DNA of 54,577 nt from CAZUCD01 sp964618855 (lineage in GTDB: Bacteria > Sumerlaeota > Sumerlaeia > SLMS01 > JANRJK01), in NCBI GenBank assembly GCA_964618855.1, contig CAZUCD010000002.1:1-54577 (forward strand), read 5' to 3'. A program made the position numbers and the translations under genes. Below are positions 6,492 to 15,931 of the stretch, in pieces; position 1 is the first letter of the stretch, and every line of letters starts with the position of its first letter. The notes under the pieces are model-generated. The model was given only the letters and a program-made list of their open reading frames with translations. It had not been told where the DNA came from and made no database searches.

Positions 6492-9252
6492 CTTCGAATC
6501 CTGCTCGGCGCGCGAGGGCGACGAACTCTCGGTCGCGCCAGCCGCGCCGCAGCAACTCCTCCACCTGCGGACGCGCGTCGTCGACCCGCCCAAGCAGGAG
6601 GAGCGCCTGCGTGTGCGCGTCCAGGTTGGCGGCCCCGCGGTTTGTCCTGATGATGGGCCCAAGCACGCGCACCACCGTCTCCCACTGGGCGCGCGCGGCC
6701 CGCTGGTCCTGCAGGGCCGCGAACACCTTCCCCAGCCCGAGCCGTGTCCATGCGATCGCAAACTGGTGGAACGTGTTGGAGGGGTCCCGCTGGGCGAGGC
6801 GCTCGTGGATCGCCAGCCCCGCGGAGTGCCGGTCCTTCGCGAGTTCCAGCTTCCCTTCGATGCGCATCATCTCCGCCACGTTGCCCATGGCGAGGGCGTG
6901 GTCGCTCTGGCGCGAGGCATTCGCCGGGTCGCGCTTCGCGAGCTGTTCCGTGATCGACAGGGCCTCCTCGTAGCACTCCAGGGCGCGGCCGAACTCACCA
7001 AGCTGGACGTGCAGGTCCCCCACGAGCATCGAGCTTACGGACAGGTCCCGAAGCGCGCCGACGCTCTCCGGGGCCAGGCGGGCGAGTTCGCGCCGGATCC
7101 CGCGTGCCTCAGCGCAGGCGTCCACGGCACCCGCGAAGTCCCCCCGGGTCCTCAGCACATCGCCAACTCGGTTCAGCGCGAAGGACAGGTCCTGCCGGCG
7201 CGAGGGGGTTCCCGGGTCGCGCGCCAGCAACTCCTCCGCGATGCGCCTCGAGTGCGAGTACTCCTCGAGTGCGGCCCCGAGGTCGCCCTTGAGTTCCGAG
7301 AGGAATCCCAGCCTCTCGCGGATGACAAACACGTCGCGCCTGCCCCTCCAGTCCTGTTCGGCCTCCGTGGAGCTGGTCTCCATGAGCGAGAGGGCGGATC
7401 GGTAGGCCGCGAGCGACCCGTCGATGTCCCCCTGCGCACGCAGGACGTCGCCGAGGCGCGAGTGCGTCATGGCAAGTTCGCGCCTGGTGGCGGCCTCCTC
7501 GCAGGGCAGGTGGCCGAATAGTGCCAGCGCGCGCTCGCAGGTGTCGCGCGCGCCCGTCAGGTCTCCTCGCTCGCGCTGGACCTCCGCCAGCGAGCAGAGC
7601 GCCCGCGAGCGGTTGCGCAGGTCCCCCTCCGACTGGTCCTCGTCGGGTATCGCAGCAAAGTGGTCGAGTGCCTTGCGCACCACCTTGTCGAGCAGATCCA
7701 GCCTCCCAATGGGCTTCAGCCCCTCGAAGAGGTCGGTGAGCATGAATGACATCAAGTCCTCGGCGCGCGCGCTCCGCTCGCGCACGAGACCGTATGCCGT
7801 CTTGAGCGCCTGTTGCGCGAGGAGCTGCTCCTCCTCGAGCGCGGCGATCTCCGCGAGGAAGATGCTTCGATCCCCGCCGAGGGGGAGCCGCTCCGCGTGC
7901 GCGCGGGCCAGCACGAGGTCGCGGTTCTCGATCGCGGTGCGGACGCATTGGGCGTTTGCGCGCGTCCGGAGCTCGTCCGCGGCTCGGTTCTCCGGCCAAA
8001 GCGCGCAGGCACGCTCCGCCGTCGTCAGCGTCTCGCCGAGGCGCTGGTAACTGTTCCCGGCCTCCGCCAGCATCGCGGTGCCCTCGCGCAGGAGCGCCAT
8101 CGACTCGCGGCGGCGGCCCGATCCCGTCAGGTAGTCCCGGAGCCCGTCGATGAACGCCGACGCGGACGCGGTGCGCTGCAAGGGGTCCTTCGCCATCGCC
8201 TGGATGACAAGGTCGCTCAGGTCGCGTGGAATCTCCCGCGTTGGGCAGCGCAACTCGGGCGGCACCACCTCGCACCGCATGGCCTCCGCGAATGCGGCGA
8301 CGCTGATCGGCGCATCCCATGGCGGTGTCCGGGTGAGCAGGTAGTAAAGCGTGCCGCCGAGCAGGAAGATGTCTGTCCACGTGCCCAGCTTCGAGGCTGA
8401 CGGCAGCGTCTGCTCCGGCGCCATGTATGCCACCGTACCCGCGGGATTTGTCGCGGTCTCCGTGGTCGGCACCGCCAATGCACTGTAGCCCGCGCATTCC
8501 CTGCGGAGGACCTCCGGGTCATGCGCGACCGCCAGGCCCCAGTCCGCCAGGAGCACCTCCCCGAACTCGCCCACCATGACCTGCGCAGGCTTCAGGTCCC
8601 TGTGGATGATCCCCCGGGAGTGCGCGAACGCGACCGCCTGCGCCATGTCTATCAGGATCGGCAGGTGCCTGCCCAGGAAGTCGTGTGGGGCCATCCTGTC
8701 CCAGTCCTCGTCGATCACCTCGCCCCACGGACGCCCGCGGATCAGCTTCATGGCCAGAACAGGCGAGCCCTTGGTGTCCGTGCCGTATGCATAGACCGGG
8801 ATGATGTTCGGATGCTCGAGGGCGCCGGCCGTCAGCGCCTCCTGCCTGAACGTGAGTTCGTAGAGTTCCCCGGTCGCCGCGGCGCTCTCCGTGCGCTGGC
8901 GCAGGTCGGACCTCAGTCTCTTCACGGCGATGCGCCGACCGAAGTTCGTCTGGATTCCCTCCCACACTTCCCCGAAGCCGCCCTTCCCGATCAGGCGGTC
9001 AAGCGTGTAGGAGACGGGGATTTCAACGTCGGGGGCGGGACCGGCGGCCTGGGCCTCGCGCAGGCGCTTCGCCTCCTCGCGGAACCGCTGCCGGACGAGC
9101 CCCTCGAAGTCCACCTCTGTTTCCGTCGTGTTGCGAAAGGCGAGGGCCGGATCCTGCAGGTGAGAACGCAGTGGATCGAACGAAGCCTGGGGATCCCTCG
9201 GGAGGAAGGGAACGTGGGGAAGTGGCGCAGGCTTAAGCGACTCAGGCGGCAC
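6478..9252 (-). CDS. Ser/Thr protein kinase with C-terminal TPR repeats
   Basis: A 924-residue protein from a GTG at 9252. The kinase domain spans about residues 82-345, with a glycine loop GKGGFG (89-94), Lys111, alpha-C Glu138, HRDLKPAQ (217-224), DWG (237-239) and AYMAPEQ. The catalytic-loop Asn that binds the second metal is Gln224, which is unusual; the codon at 8581-8583 reads CAG on the minus strand. DWG for DFG is common in PknB-like kinases of Planctomycetota and Myxococcota. From about residue 390 onward there are tandem TPR units (for example GDLTGARDTCERALALF and GDIDGSLAAYRSALSL). No membrane segment is visible, so the protein is probably cytoplasmic. It shares a 242-base divergent region with gmk. 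Confidence 0.93.
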   Translation of the reverse strand: MPPESLKPAPLPHVPFLPRDPQASFDPLRSHLQDPALAFRNTTETEVDFEGLVRQRFREEAKRLREAQAAGPAPDVEIPVSYTLDRLIGKGGFGEVWEGIQTNFGRRIAVKRLRSDLRQRTESAAATGELYELTFRQEALTAGALEHPNIIPVYAYGTDTKGSPVLAMKLIRGRPWGEVIDEDWDRMAPHDFLGRHLPILIDMAQAVAFAHSRGIIHRDLKPAQVMVGEFGEVLLADWGLAVAHDPEVLRRECAGYSALAVPTTETATNPAGTVAYMAPEQTLPSASKLGTWTDIFLLGGTLYYLLTRTPPWDAPISVAAFAEAMRCEVVPPELRCPTREIPRDLSDLVIQAMAKDPLQRTASASAFIDGLRDYLTGSGRRRESMALLREGTAMLAEAGNSYQRLGETLTTAERACALWPENRAADELRTRANAQCVRTAIENRDLVLARAHAERLPLGGDRSIFLAEIAALEEEQLLAQQALKTAYGLVRERSARAEDLMSFMLTDLFEGLKPIGRLDLLDKVVRKALDHFAAIPDEDQSEGDLRNRSRALCSLAEVQRERGDLTGARDTCERALALFGHLPCEEAATRRELAMTHSRLGDVLRAQGDIDGSLAAYRSALSLMETSSTEAEQDWRGRRDVFVIRERLGFLSELKGDLGAALEEYSHSRRIAEELLARDPGTPSRRQDLSFALNRVGDVLRTRGDFAGAVDACAEARGIRRELARLAPESVGALRDLSVSSMLVGDLHVQLGEFGRALECYEEALSITEQLAKRDPANASRQSDHALAMGNVAEMMRIEGKLELAKDRHSAGLAIHERLAQRDPSNTFHQFAIAWTRLGLGKVFAALQDQRAARAQWETVVRVLGPIIRTNRGAANLDAHTQALLLLGRVDDARPQVEELLRRGWRDREFVALARRAGFEVRGG

Positions 9253-9414
9253 GTTCGTCCCGTCCTCGGAGAGGCGGATTCAAGCCCATGATGCTTGTCG
9301 AATGATTTGCTCCCCCGGCTCTATCGTCAACCAAAGCGTTTTCTGCCCGCGGGGCTGCGTCATCGGACGCCTGCCCCTGCCCAGACCGGAACTATTTGAG
9401 GCGGAGCCGCCCGC

Positions 9415-9446
9415 TTGACACGCCCCGCGACGCCCGGGGACAGTCT
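9415..9446 (+). promoter_or_regulatory. Possible promoter for gmk
   Basis: A perfect TTGACA -35 hexamer lies at 9415-9420. The segment about 17 bases downstream (ACAGTCT, 9440-9446) is a poor -10. The position suits a short leader before the GTG at 9495. Low confidence because only the -35 is good. Confidence 0.3.
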
Positions 9447-9494
9447 TGCGGTCGCGCCCGGAGGCTGGCACCGGGACGCAGGAGGCTCTCTCTC

Positions 9495-10139
9495 GTGCTC
9501 GAGTTTCACCTCAAACGGTCCGGAATGCTCGTCGTCCTCTCGGCGCCGAGCGGCGGCGGCAAGTCCACCATCCTCCGCACGCTCCTCAAGGAGGACCCCT
9601 CCCTCAGCTACTCGATAAGCGCCACGACGCGCCGGCCGCGCGAAAACGAGATCAACGGCAAGGACTACTACTTCTTCACGCAGGATGAGTTCAAGAAGCT
9701 GATCGAGGAGGACGCGTTCTACGAGTGGGCCATCGTCCACGGCAACTACTACGGGACGCTTCGCAAGGAAGTTGATGCAAAGCTCGGGGAGGGAAGGGAC
9801 GTCATCCTCGACATCGACGTCCAGGGCAGCCTCGCCCTGAAGGCCGACCGCCCCGATGCGATCCTCATCTTCGTCCTGCCGCCATCGATCGCCACGCTGG
9901 AGCGCCGCCTGCGCTCGCGCGGCCTCGACAACGAGGATGCCATGCAGATCCGCCTGGCCAACGCGAGGACGGAACTCCGCCGATCCCCCGAGTATGACTT
10001 CGTAATCGTGAACCGGAAGCTGGACGAGACGATCCAGCGCATCCGCACCATCATCGAGTCCGAACGCAACCGGTCCTCGAGACTGACGCTGAAGGACGCG
10101 CTGGGCGAGGTGTTGATGGCGAGCGGGGCCGCGGAGTAG
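9495..10139 (+). CDS. gmk: Guanylate kinase
   Basis: Guanylate kinase phosphorylates GMP or dGMP to the diphosphate in purine nucleotide metabolism. The 214-residue product has the P-loop SAPSGGGKST, then SISATTRRPRENE (GMP-binding Ser/Arg/Arg), EWAIVHGNYYGT and DIDVQGSLALK, and ends with the helical VIVNRKLDETIQRI region. I place the start at the GTG at 9495 because an AGGAGG lies nine bases upstream. An ATG at 9525, just before the P-loop strand, is the alternative. An open frame continues further upstream but lacks family similarity. The length is normal for the family. Confidence 0.95.
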   Translation: MLEFHLKRSGMLVVLSAPSGGGKSTILRTLLKEDPSLSYSISATTRRPRENEINGKDYYFFTQDEFKKLIEEDAFYEWAIVHGNYYGTLRKEVDAKLGEGRDVILDIDVQGSLALKADRPDAILIFVLPPSIATLERRLRSRGLDNEDAMQIRLANARTELRRSPEYDFVIVNRKLDETIQRIRTIIESERNRSSRLTLKDALGEVLMASGAAE

Positions 10140-10211
10140 CTGCAACGACGGGCCGCGGGGCGCGCAGATTCGACATTCCGATAGGGGCGGCAGTTGACGG
10201 GCGTCGGGGGG

Positions 10212-10481
10212 ATGTTGCACCCTAGATTCTCGATGCACGAGAATCCCATGCGACCCAACCCAAAGAACCAGCGCGAAGTGCAGCACCTCGTCCGGCAATG
10301 GCTCGGATTCCCCGAGGCATTGGCCATGTCCGAGGACGAGTTCCTCGAGGCGTTCTACGAGGACTTTGCGCGCTTTCCCGGAAGCGTGGACCGCCCGGGG
10401 GTCGAGATTCCCCCTCCGCCCGAGGACCTGCTCGTCTACGACCGCTTCGAGCCGGCTCCGCGCATTCGCGCCGGGCAGTAG
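10212..10481 (+). CDS. Small acidic protein of unknown function
   Basis: A short frame of about 90 codons downstream of gmk. The core (LVRQWLGFPEALAMSEDEF, then LEAFYEDFARFPG) reads as two amphipathic helices followed by a proline-rich tail. I do not recognise it. In many genomes rpoZ follows gmk, but this sequence lacks the omega-subunit motifs. The start is uncertain: ATGs at 10212, 10233 and 10248 and a TTG at 10194 are all in frame, and none has a strong Shine-Dalgarno. It ends 36 bases from the convergent sensor kinase gene. Confidence 0.5.
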   Translation: MLHPRFSMHENPMRPNPKNQREVQHLVRQWLGFPEALAMSEDEFLEAFYEDFARFPGSVDRPGVEIPPPPEDLLVYDRFEPAPRIRAGQ

Positions 10482-10517
10482 GCCCACCGGACGGGCGCAC
10501 CGCGCGTCCGCATCGAC

Positions 10518-11993
10518 TCACCCCTCGTGAAGCGGCTTCTCGGAAGGCACGAGCAACGACGTGCGCGACGCGGAGTCCGATTGGGTCCCCAATCGGATTG
10601 TAAACCGGGCGCCCCCCTCCGGGCGGTTCGCGGCCGTAATCTCGCCTCCGTGCTCGTCGATGACCCGTCGCGCAATGGCGAGTCCGAACCCGCTCCCACC
10701 CTTCCTGTGCGAGACGAATGCCTCGAAGATCGCCTCCTCCTCGCCGGGGGGAATGCCAGGTCCCGTGTCGTCAATATGGAGCGAGACGGAGTCGTCGCCA
10801 ACCTCGGCGGTCAGGCGAATCTCCCGGACCTCGCGACCCTCCATGATTTGCGCGGCATTCAGCACGACATTCGTCAGGACTTGGCGGAAGGAACTCGGAT
10901 CGAGCGACACCGTGATACCCTCCGGGATGTCAGCCTCGACTCGCGCCCCCTTGCTGACCACCTCTGGGCGGAGCAGGGCGACCGTCTCGTTGACCAGCAC
11001 ATGGAGCGGAACGAGTTCCCGCTCGAGCTTCTGCGGCAGTGCATAGTTCATGAAGGTGGTGAGGATGGAGTTCAGGCCGCCGAGGTGCTTCTGCACTGAG
11101 GAGACGATCTGGGCGGCACGCTCGCGGTCGCCCGCCGCATCCTCCAGTTCCTCCTTAGCGACCTCCAGGTGCAGGTTCATGGCGTGCAGAGGGTTGCGGA
11201 TCTCGTGGGCCAGGCCGCTCGCGAGCGTCCCGATGTGGGCCATGTGCTCGGCATCCTGCGCGGTCTGCTGGAGTAGCAGGTGGTGGCGGAAGACCTTGTG
11301 GAGGAGCGCCGCAGCCGACGCGATCAGCGCGACGAGCACCACGACCATGGCGGTCAGGCTCTGGTTGATCTGCGTGCCGATCTCCGAGAGCTTCACGGCG
11401 GCCTGGTCCGCGGAGATGGCGTACTCCATGAACCCGATCACCTTGCCCTGCTGGCGGATCGGGATGCGTTCCTGCCGCGCATCCTTGGGGACGGGGGAGA
11501 CGGTGAGCTCCCAAGTCAGGTCGGAGTCCCTCGGTATGATCCCCTGGATTCGCTGGGGCATGTTCTGTGGAAACTCCCTCGTGACGCCGTCGCTGCCCTG
11601 CTGGATGTAGAGCTTGCCATCCTCGTCCGAGATGGCGGCCATGACGACGCCGCCCTCGCGGGTCAGGATGCGCAGTTGTGTGCGCACCTCGGGGTGGTTC
11701 ACGATGTCAGCGAGGGTCTGGGCATGGAGGTCGGAGGCGACGCGCTCGATGACGCGGCTCGCCTCGTCGGCCTGGGCTTTCGCCTCGCCCATGAGCCGGT
11801 TCTTCAGGTTGTTGATGGACACCGCGTAGCCAAGGATGACGACCGTGCCCAGCGCCAGCAGGGACGCCGTGATGATGAGCGACATCTGCACCGTGACGCC
11901 CATGGAGGCGAAGGCCGCCCCGATGTTCGAGATCCCGGCGGATTGGCGCCTGGCTCCGGCGCGAGGCGGGGTCGTGGGGCGTTCGGCGCTCAT
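10518..11993 (-). CDS. Membrane sensor histidine kinase (NtrB-like HisKA/HATPase)
   Basis: A 491-residue protein from the ATG at 11993. The frame stays open upstream into the promoter of the divergent glycosyltransferase, but that extension is not protein-like. Membrane helix 1 is about residues 33-58 and helix 2 about 212-231, enclosing a ~150-residue periplasmic domain. The HisKA helix carries LASGLAHEIRNPLHAM with His263. The HATPase domain has the N-box NVVLNAAQIM (Asn379), G1 DTGPG (409-413) and G2 GGSGFGLAI (432-439). All catalytic boxes look intact. The HisKA sequence is of the NtrB type, so an NtrC-family regulator is the expected partner, but none is in the window. The stimulus is unknown. 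Confidence 0.92.
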   Translation of the reverse strand: MSAERPTTPPRAGARRQSAGISNIGAAFASMGVTVQMSLIITASLLALGTVVILGYAVSINNLKNRLMGEAKAQADEASRVIERVASDLHAQTLADIVNHPEVRTQLRILTREGGVVMAAISDEDGKLYIQQGSDGVTREFPQNMPQRIQGIIPRDSDLTWELTVSPVPKDARQERIPIRQQGKVIGFMEYAISADQAAVKLSEIGTQINQSLTAMVVVLVALIASAAALLHKVFRHHLLLQQTAQDAEHMAHIGTLASGLAHEIRNPLHAMNLHLEVAKEELEDAAGDRERAAQIVSSVQKHLGGLNSILTTFMNYALPQKLERELVPLHVLVNETVALLRPEVVSKGARVEADIPEGITVSLDPSSFRQVLTNVVLNAAQIMEGREVREIRLTAEVGDDSVSLHIDDTGPGIPPGEEEAIFEAFVSHRKGGSGFGLAIARRVIDEHGGEITAANRPEGGARFTIRLGTQSDSASRTSLLVPSEKPLHEG

Positions 11994-12170
11994 GGGCAGG
12001 GCAGTGGGCGACCATCCATACCGCAATGATGCATCGGCTGGCCGCCGAACATCAAGCGCGGACCTGCCATGACTCGAGGACGCCTTTTGGAGGCGCTGCG
12101 CGTGCACTCGGAGTTCGGCGCCATGCTCGCCGACCCACCCACGCGGGGACCGAGGCGCGTGGGTGCCGCC

Positions 12171-13283
12171 ATGACCCTGCTCCTGCACTCGCAGGTGCCC
12201 TGGCACTCGGTCTGGCAGCGCCCGCAGGAGCTGGCTGTGGGTCTCACCCGGCATCGCCCCGTCGTCTACTTTGCACCGGTTCAGGTCCACGAGGCGCTGA
12301 CCCGCCTCGGAGGGCGCTGGAAGCCCGTCGAGTACATCGAGGGTGGCCGCCTCGTCGTGCTCTCGCCCCCGATCTTCTCCGGCGAGTACAAGCTGCAGTT
12401 CGCGCGGCGCATGAACGAGCGCATGTCGGTGAGGCTGCTTCGGTCCGTCCTGGGCTCGCGCCGCTTCATCTACTTCGCGAATGCCGTGTTCAGCTCGGCG
12501 CTGCCCCGTGACCTTGGAGCATCCCGCGTCGTTGTGGACCTGATCGACGATTTCAGCGCGTTCGATTGGGCCCCCCCCGGCTCACGAGCAGCCGAGCGGC
12601 GGCTACTGCGCCGTGCTGACCTCGTGCTTTCAGGCACCGCAACCCTGCAAAGGCGATTCTCCAAGACGAGGCCCGACATCGAGTACCTCCCCTCGGGCAC
12701 CGACCCCGCCCGATTCCAGGCGCCTGCCTCTGAGCCCTCCGACCTGGGGGACCTGCCCCACCCGCGCGTGCTCTTCATAGGCAGCCTGAACGACAGGATG
12801 GACGCACGCCTGTTCCCCCTCTCCGCGCAGGTCGCATCGGAGTTCGGCGGCTGCGTCGTCGTCGTCGGCCCCGTCCACGGCTCGTTCAGCATGCCGGGTG
12901 CAAAGCCAGCCAACCTCCACTTCCTTGGCCTGAAGCCGCATGGCGAGATTCCCGCATACTACCAGCACTGCGATGTCGGCATCATGCCCTTCTCCGACAG
13001 TCCGGCGGCGCGCGCGATCAACCCGGTGAAGGCGCTCGAGTACCTCGCCGTCGGCATGCCGGTCATCTCGACCCCAATCCCCGACGTGATCGCGGAGTTC
13101 TCTTCCGTGATCCGCGTCGTGACCCCGGAAAACTGGGTTGCTGGCCTTCGGGGGCTGCTCTCGGAACCCGACTCGCAGGAGGAGCGCACAAGGCGGCGGG
13201 CGCACGTGCAATCGCGCACCTGGTCGGTTCTGGTGGCATCCGTGGAGGAGAGGCTGCGCCGGATCGAGCGCGACCGGGCGTGA
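12171..13283 (+). CDS. Family 4 (GT-B) glycosyltransferase
   Basis: I place the start at ATG 12171, where the family-like LLLHSQVPWHSVWQRPQE begins; an in-frame ATG at 12069 would add 34 unrelated residues. The protein is about 370 residues. It has two Rossmann halves: the first includes VVVDLIDDFSAF and the linker YLPSGTDPARF, the second VLFIGSLNDRMD and IGIMPF-like GIMPFSDSPAARAINPVKALEYLAVGMPVI, which holds the GT4 E-x7-E-like nucleotide-sugar region. It is the kind of enzyme that often adds a sugar to a polysaccharide or lipid carrier. The stop overlaps the GTG of the next gene by 4 bases. Specificity is unknown. Confidence 0.88.
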   Translation: MTLLLHSQVPWHSVWQRPQELAVGLTRHRPVVYFAPVQVHEALTRLGGRWKPVEYIEGGRLVVLSPPIFSGEYKLQFARRMNERMSVRLLRSVLGSRRFIYFANAVFSSALPRDLGASRVVVDLIDDFSAFDWAPPGSRAAERRLLRRADLVLSGTATLQRRFSKTRPDIEYLPSGTDPARFQAPASEPSDLGDLPHPRVLFIGSLNDRMDARLFPLSAQVASEFGGCVVVVGPVHGSFSMPGAKPANLHFLGLKPHGEIPAYYQHCDVGIMPFSDSPAARAINPVKALEYLAVGMPVISTPIPDVIAEFSSVIRVVTPENWVAGLRGLLSEPDSQEERTRRRAHVQSRTWSVLVASVEERLRRIERDRA

Positions 13284-14956
13284 GCGACGGCAAACCCGCC
13301 ATCCTGCTCGTGCCCTACCGGTGGGGGAGCGACCTCGTGGGCGGAGCGGAGACTCTCCATCGCCGCCTGGCCGTGGAACTGCGCGACCTGGGATGCCACG
13401 TCGCCGTGTGGACGACGACGGCGCACAGGTTTCGGCCCTTCTGCCACTGGGGCAACGTGTGGGAGGAGTTCCTTCCCCAGGGCACGACGGTCGACGAGGG
13501 CATCCCGGTCACGAGATTCCCCGCGCTGAAGTACCCACGGGCTGTGCTGGGACTTCTCGCAAAGTCGATCCAGCGCGACTGGGAGCAGAACCAGCCGCGG
13601 CCCTCGGGGGAAGCAATCGGCGCCCTCGACCGACCGACGCTGGGTCCCGGCTGGCATGAGGCGGAGTCGTTCGAGTCGGGTCGCGTCCGCCGGTGGAGCG
13701 CCGCCCGTGCGGAACTGTTGCTGCCTTCGGGAACGGCCGCCTGCAACCTTCGCATCGAGGGGACGGCGCCCTGGACGGTGCGTGTGCGACTGCGTGACCC
13801 GGATGGCCGACTTCTCATGGAGGAAAGGCTGCGGGGCGAGTTTGCGGTCGAGTGCGCCATCACGGGTTCGCCCGGCACGCTGATCCTCGAAGTCTCCGGT
13901 GCGCGCCGACCCCTCCGGGAGTTTCGCACCCTCGGCTTCATGGCATCCAGAATCACCCTCGGGGGAACAGAGTTCCGCATGTGGGAGGACTGGAGGCGCC
14001 TCCTGGCGGATGCGGATTGGTGGGAGTGCGCGCGCCGGCGACCCCGATGGGCGGACATGTTTTTCGACGCGCTGCGCGGCCCGAACTCCCCGGCGCTGGT
14101 CCGGGCGCTGGCCACCCACGCAAACAAGTTCGACGTTGTGGTGTCGATGAACCTCCCGTGGCGCCTGTTCGTCCCGCCGCAGCGCCGGGGAGGGCCCGTC
14201 CGCGGTGTCCTGCCATTGATCCATCCGGGCGATGGCTACTACTACTGGCGCCACTACGCCGACACTTTGCGCGGCGTTGACCTGATCGCCGCCATGTCGG
14301 AGGGCTCCGCGGCCTCGATGCTTCGAAGCCTCAACGCAAGCACCGCCGTCATTGGGGCGCCGGTGTGGCCCCACGCGAACCAAGCCGGGCCCCGCAAGGG
14401 CCGGGGGCGCGTCAACATCCTCACCGTCTGCCGAAAGGTGCCGGAGAAGGGGTATCGGTCCGTGGCCGAGTCGGTGGCTCGACTCCGTGCGGGCGGGCTG
14501 GACGTCTCAGGACGCGGCGTGGGACCCGACCATGATCGATGGCAGCCTCCATCTGATTTCAATTGGGAGGGCGTCGTTCCGGGGGATAGGCTGCGGGAAC
14601 TCTATGCGGAGTCGGACATCTTCGTCCTCATGAGCGAGAGCGAGTCCTTTGGAATGGTTGTGGTCGAGGCTTGGCATGCGGGGCTTCCCGTCGTCGTCAA
14701 CCGCCACTGCCGGGCGCTGGCGTCGCTCGTGCGCGACGGAGTGGATGGGATTCTCGCCGCGCCGGGCGCGGAGTGCGATGCGGCCATCAGTCGACTCGCC
14801 CGGTCGGCGGAGTTGCGCCGCTCGCTCGGTGAGGCCGGTCGGGAGCGGGCCCTGCGCGAGTTCGTCCGTGGCGCCTGCGGGACCAGATTGCTCGACGCAC
14901 TGGGTCCACTCGTGGCCGCCCGGCGCGGCGAGCCCCGGCGGGGAGCCGCCACGTGA
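13280..14956 (+). CDS. Family 4 glycosyltransferase with inserted beta-sandwich domain
   Basis: A 558-residue protein with GTG start overlapping the preceding TGA. The N-terminal GT-B strand reads ILLVPYRWGSDLVGGAE, and the C-terminal half has VNILTVCRKVPEKGY, IFVLMSESESFGMVVVEAWHAGLPVV and the E-x7-E region. Between them, about residues 110-235, sits a segment rich in alternating hydrophobic residues (GWHEAESFESGRVRRWS, AELLLPSGTAACNLRIEG, WTVRVRLRDPDGRLL). It reads as a beta-sandwich of the kind seen beside some prokaryotic membrane glycosyltransferases. This makes the protein about 150 residues longer than usual GT4 enzymes. The insert may bind glycan or position the acceptor; that is inference. 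Confidence 0.85.
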   Translation: MSDGKPAILLVPYRWGSDLVGGAETLHRRLAVELRDLGCHVAVWTTTAHRFRPFCHWGNVWEEFLPQGTTVDEGIPVTRFPALKYPRAVLGLLAKSIQRDWEQNQPRPSGEAIGALDRPTLGPGWHEAESFESGRVRRWSAARAELLLPSGTAACNLRIEGTAPWTVRVRLRDPDGRLLMEERLRGEFAVECAITGSPGTLILEVSGARRPLREFRTLGFMASRITLGGTEFRMWEDWRRLLADADWWECARRRPRWADMFFDALRGPNSPALVRALATHANKFDVVVSMNLPWRLFVPPQRRGGPVRGVLPLIHPGDGYYYWRHYADTLRGVDLIAAMSEGSAASMLRSLNASTAVIGAPVWPHANQAGPRKGRGRVNILTVCRKVPEKGYRSVAESVARLRAGGLDVSGRGVGPDHDRWQPPSDFNWEGVVPGDRLRELYAESDIFVLMSESESFGMVVVEAWHAGLPVVVNRHCRALASLVRDGVDGILAAPGAECDAAISRLARSAELRRSLGEAGRERALREFVRGACGTRLLDALGPLVAARRGEPRRGAAT

Positions 14957-15861
14957 CCCCACTTCCCGCCGATGCGCCCATGGGCGAGGTGGCCGCGCAA
15001 TTGGAGCGCCGCATCGCCGATCTCGGCTCGGTCATCGTCGCATTCTCCGGCGGGGTGGACTCCTCCGTGGTGGCCGCTGCGGCCCACCGGGCGCTCGGCA
15101 ACTCCATGCTCGCAGTTACCGCAGAATCCGAGAGCACCACGCCCAGAGACGTCGCCCAGTGCAGGGAGTTGGCGACCAGCCTCGGCATGCGCCACGAGGT
15201 GATTCGATACAGCGAGTTGGCCATCCCCGGCTATGCGGAGAACAACTCCAACAGATGCTTCTTCTGCAAGGGGGCACTCCATGGCCGGTTGGTCGCGCTC
15301 GCCGCGGAGCGGGGCATGACGGCGATCCTGGACGGATCGAACGCATCGGACGTCGGCGAACACCGGCCCGGCATGGCAGCGGCACGCGGCCATGGGGTTC
15401 GTTCGCCCCTGATGGAGTTGGGGGTGGACAAGGCAGGAGTCAGGGCCCTGGCGCGGCACTATGGGCTTCCCAATCACGACCGGCCGGCGTCACCATGCTT
15501 GTCCTCCCGCATTCCCTATGGGGAGGCAGTGACGGCGGACAAACTTGCGCAGGTCGCAGCGGCGGAGTCGTTCCTGCGTTCGCTCGGGCTGGCGGAGTTG
15601 CGCTGCCGACACCATGGCAAAGTGGCGCGGATCGAGGTTCCCCCCGAGGATTTCCCCACGGTGCTCGCCGCCAGGACGGCCATCCTGGACGAGTTCCGCC
15701 GCCTCGGCTTTGTGTGGATTTCCATGGATTTGGCGGGCTTTCGCTCCGGAAGCATGAACGATGTCCTCCCGGGGCTGGGCTCCGTTGGCGCCCGCTCGGC
15801 GTCAGCAGAGGGAGGGCACCTTGACGCCGAATGCGAGCAAGGGGATGGTTCCCCTTCGTAA
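14953..15861 (+). CDS. larE: LarE-type ATP-dependent sulfur transferase (PP-loop)
   Basis: A 302-residue PP-loop protein, GTG start overlapping the previous stop by 4 bases. The ATP-binding motif is FSGGVDSS (31-38). LarE adenylates and inserts sulfur into pyridinium dicarboxylate during synthesis of the nickel-pincer cofactor of lactate racemase. The RCFFCKG motif gives Cys102 and Cys105, and PCLSSRIPYG gives Cys182, at the position of the sacrificial Cys in the lactobacillus enzyme. Three Cys in this arrangement are characteristic of LarE forms that hold a 4Fe-4S cluster instead of giving up their own Cys. No larA, larB or larC lies in the window, so another sulfur acceptor is possible. The next genes encode DUF1573, rhodanese and MauE-like proteins. 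Confidence 0.87.
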   Translation: MTPLPADAPMGEVAAQLERRIADLGSVIVAFSGGVDSSVVAAAAHRALGNSMLAVTAESESTTPRDVAQCRELATSLGMRHEVIRYSELAIPGYAENNSNRCFFCKGALHGRLVALAAERGMTAILDGSNASDVGEHRPGMAAARGHGVRSPLMELGVDKAGVRALARHYGLPNHDRPASPCLSSRIPYGEAVTADKLAQVAAAESFLRSLGLAELRCRHHGKVARIEVPPEDFPTVLAARTAILDEFRRLGFVWISMDLAGFRSGSMNDVLPGLGSVGARSASAEGGHLDAECEQGDGSPS

Positions 15862-15931
15862 CCGCGGGAATTGGCACACGTTTTTCTTTGGGAAGAGCAC
15901 CCCCCAGCGGATTCAAGGAGCGAATTCACCC

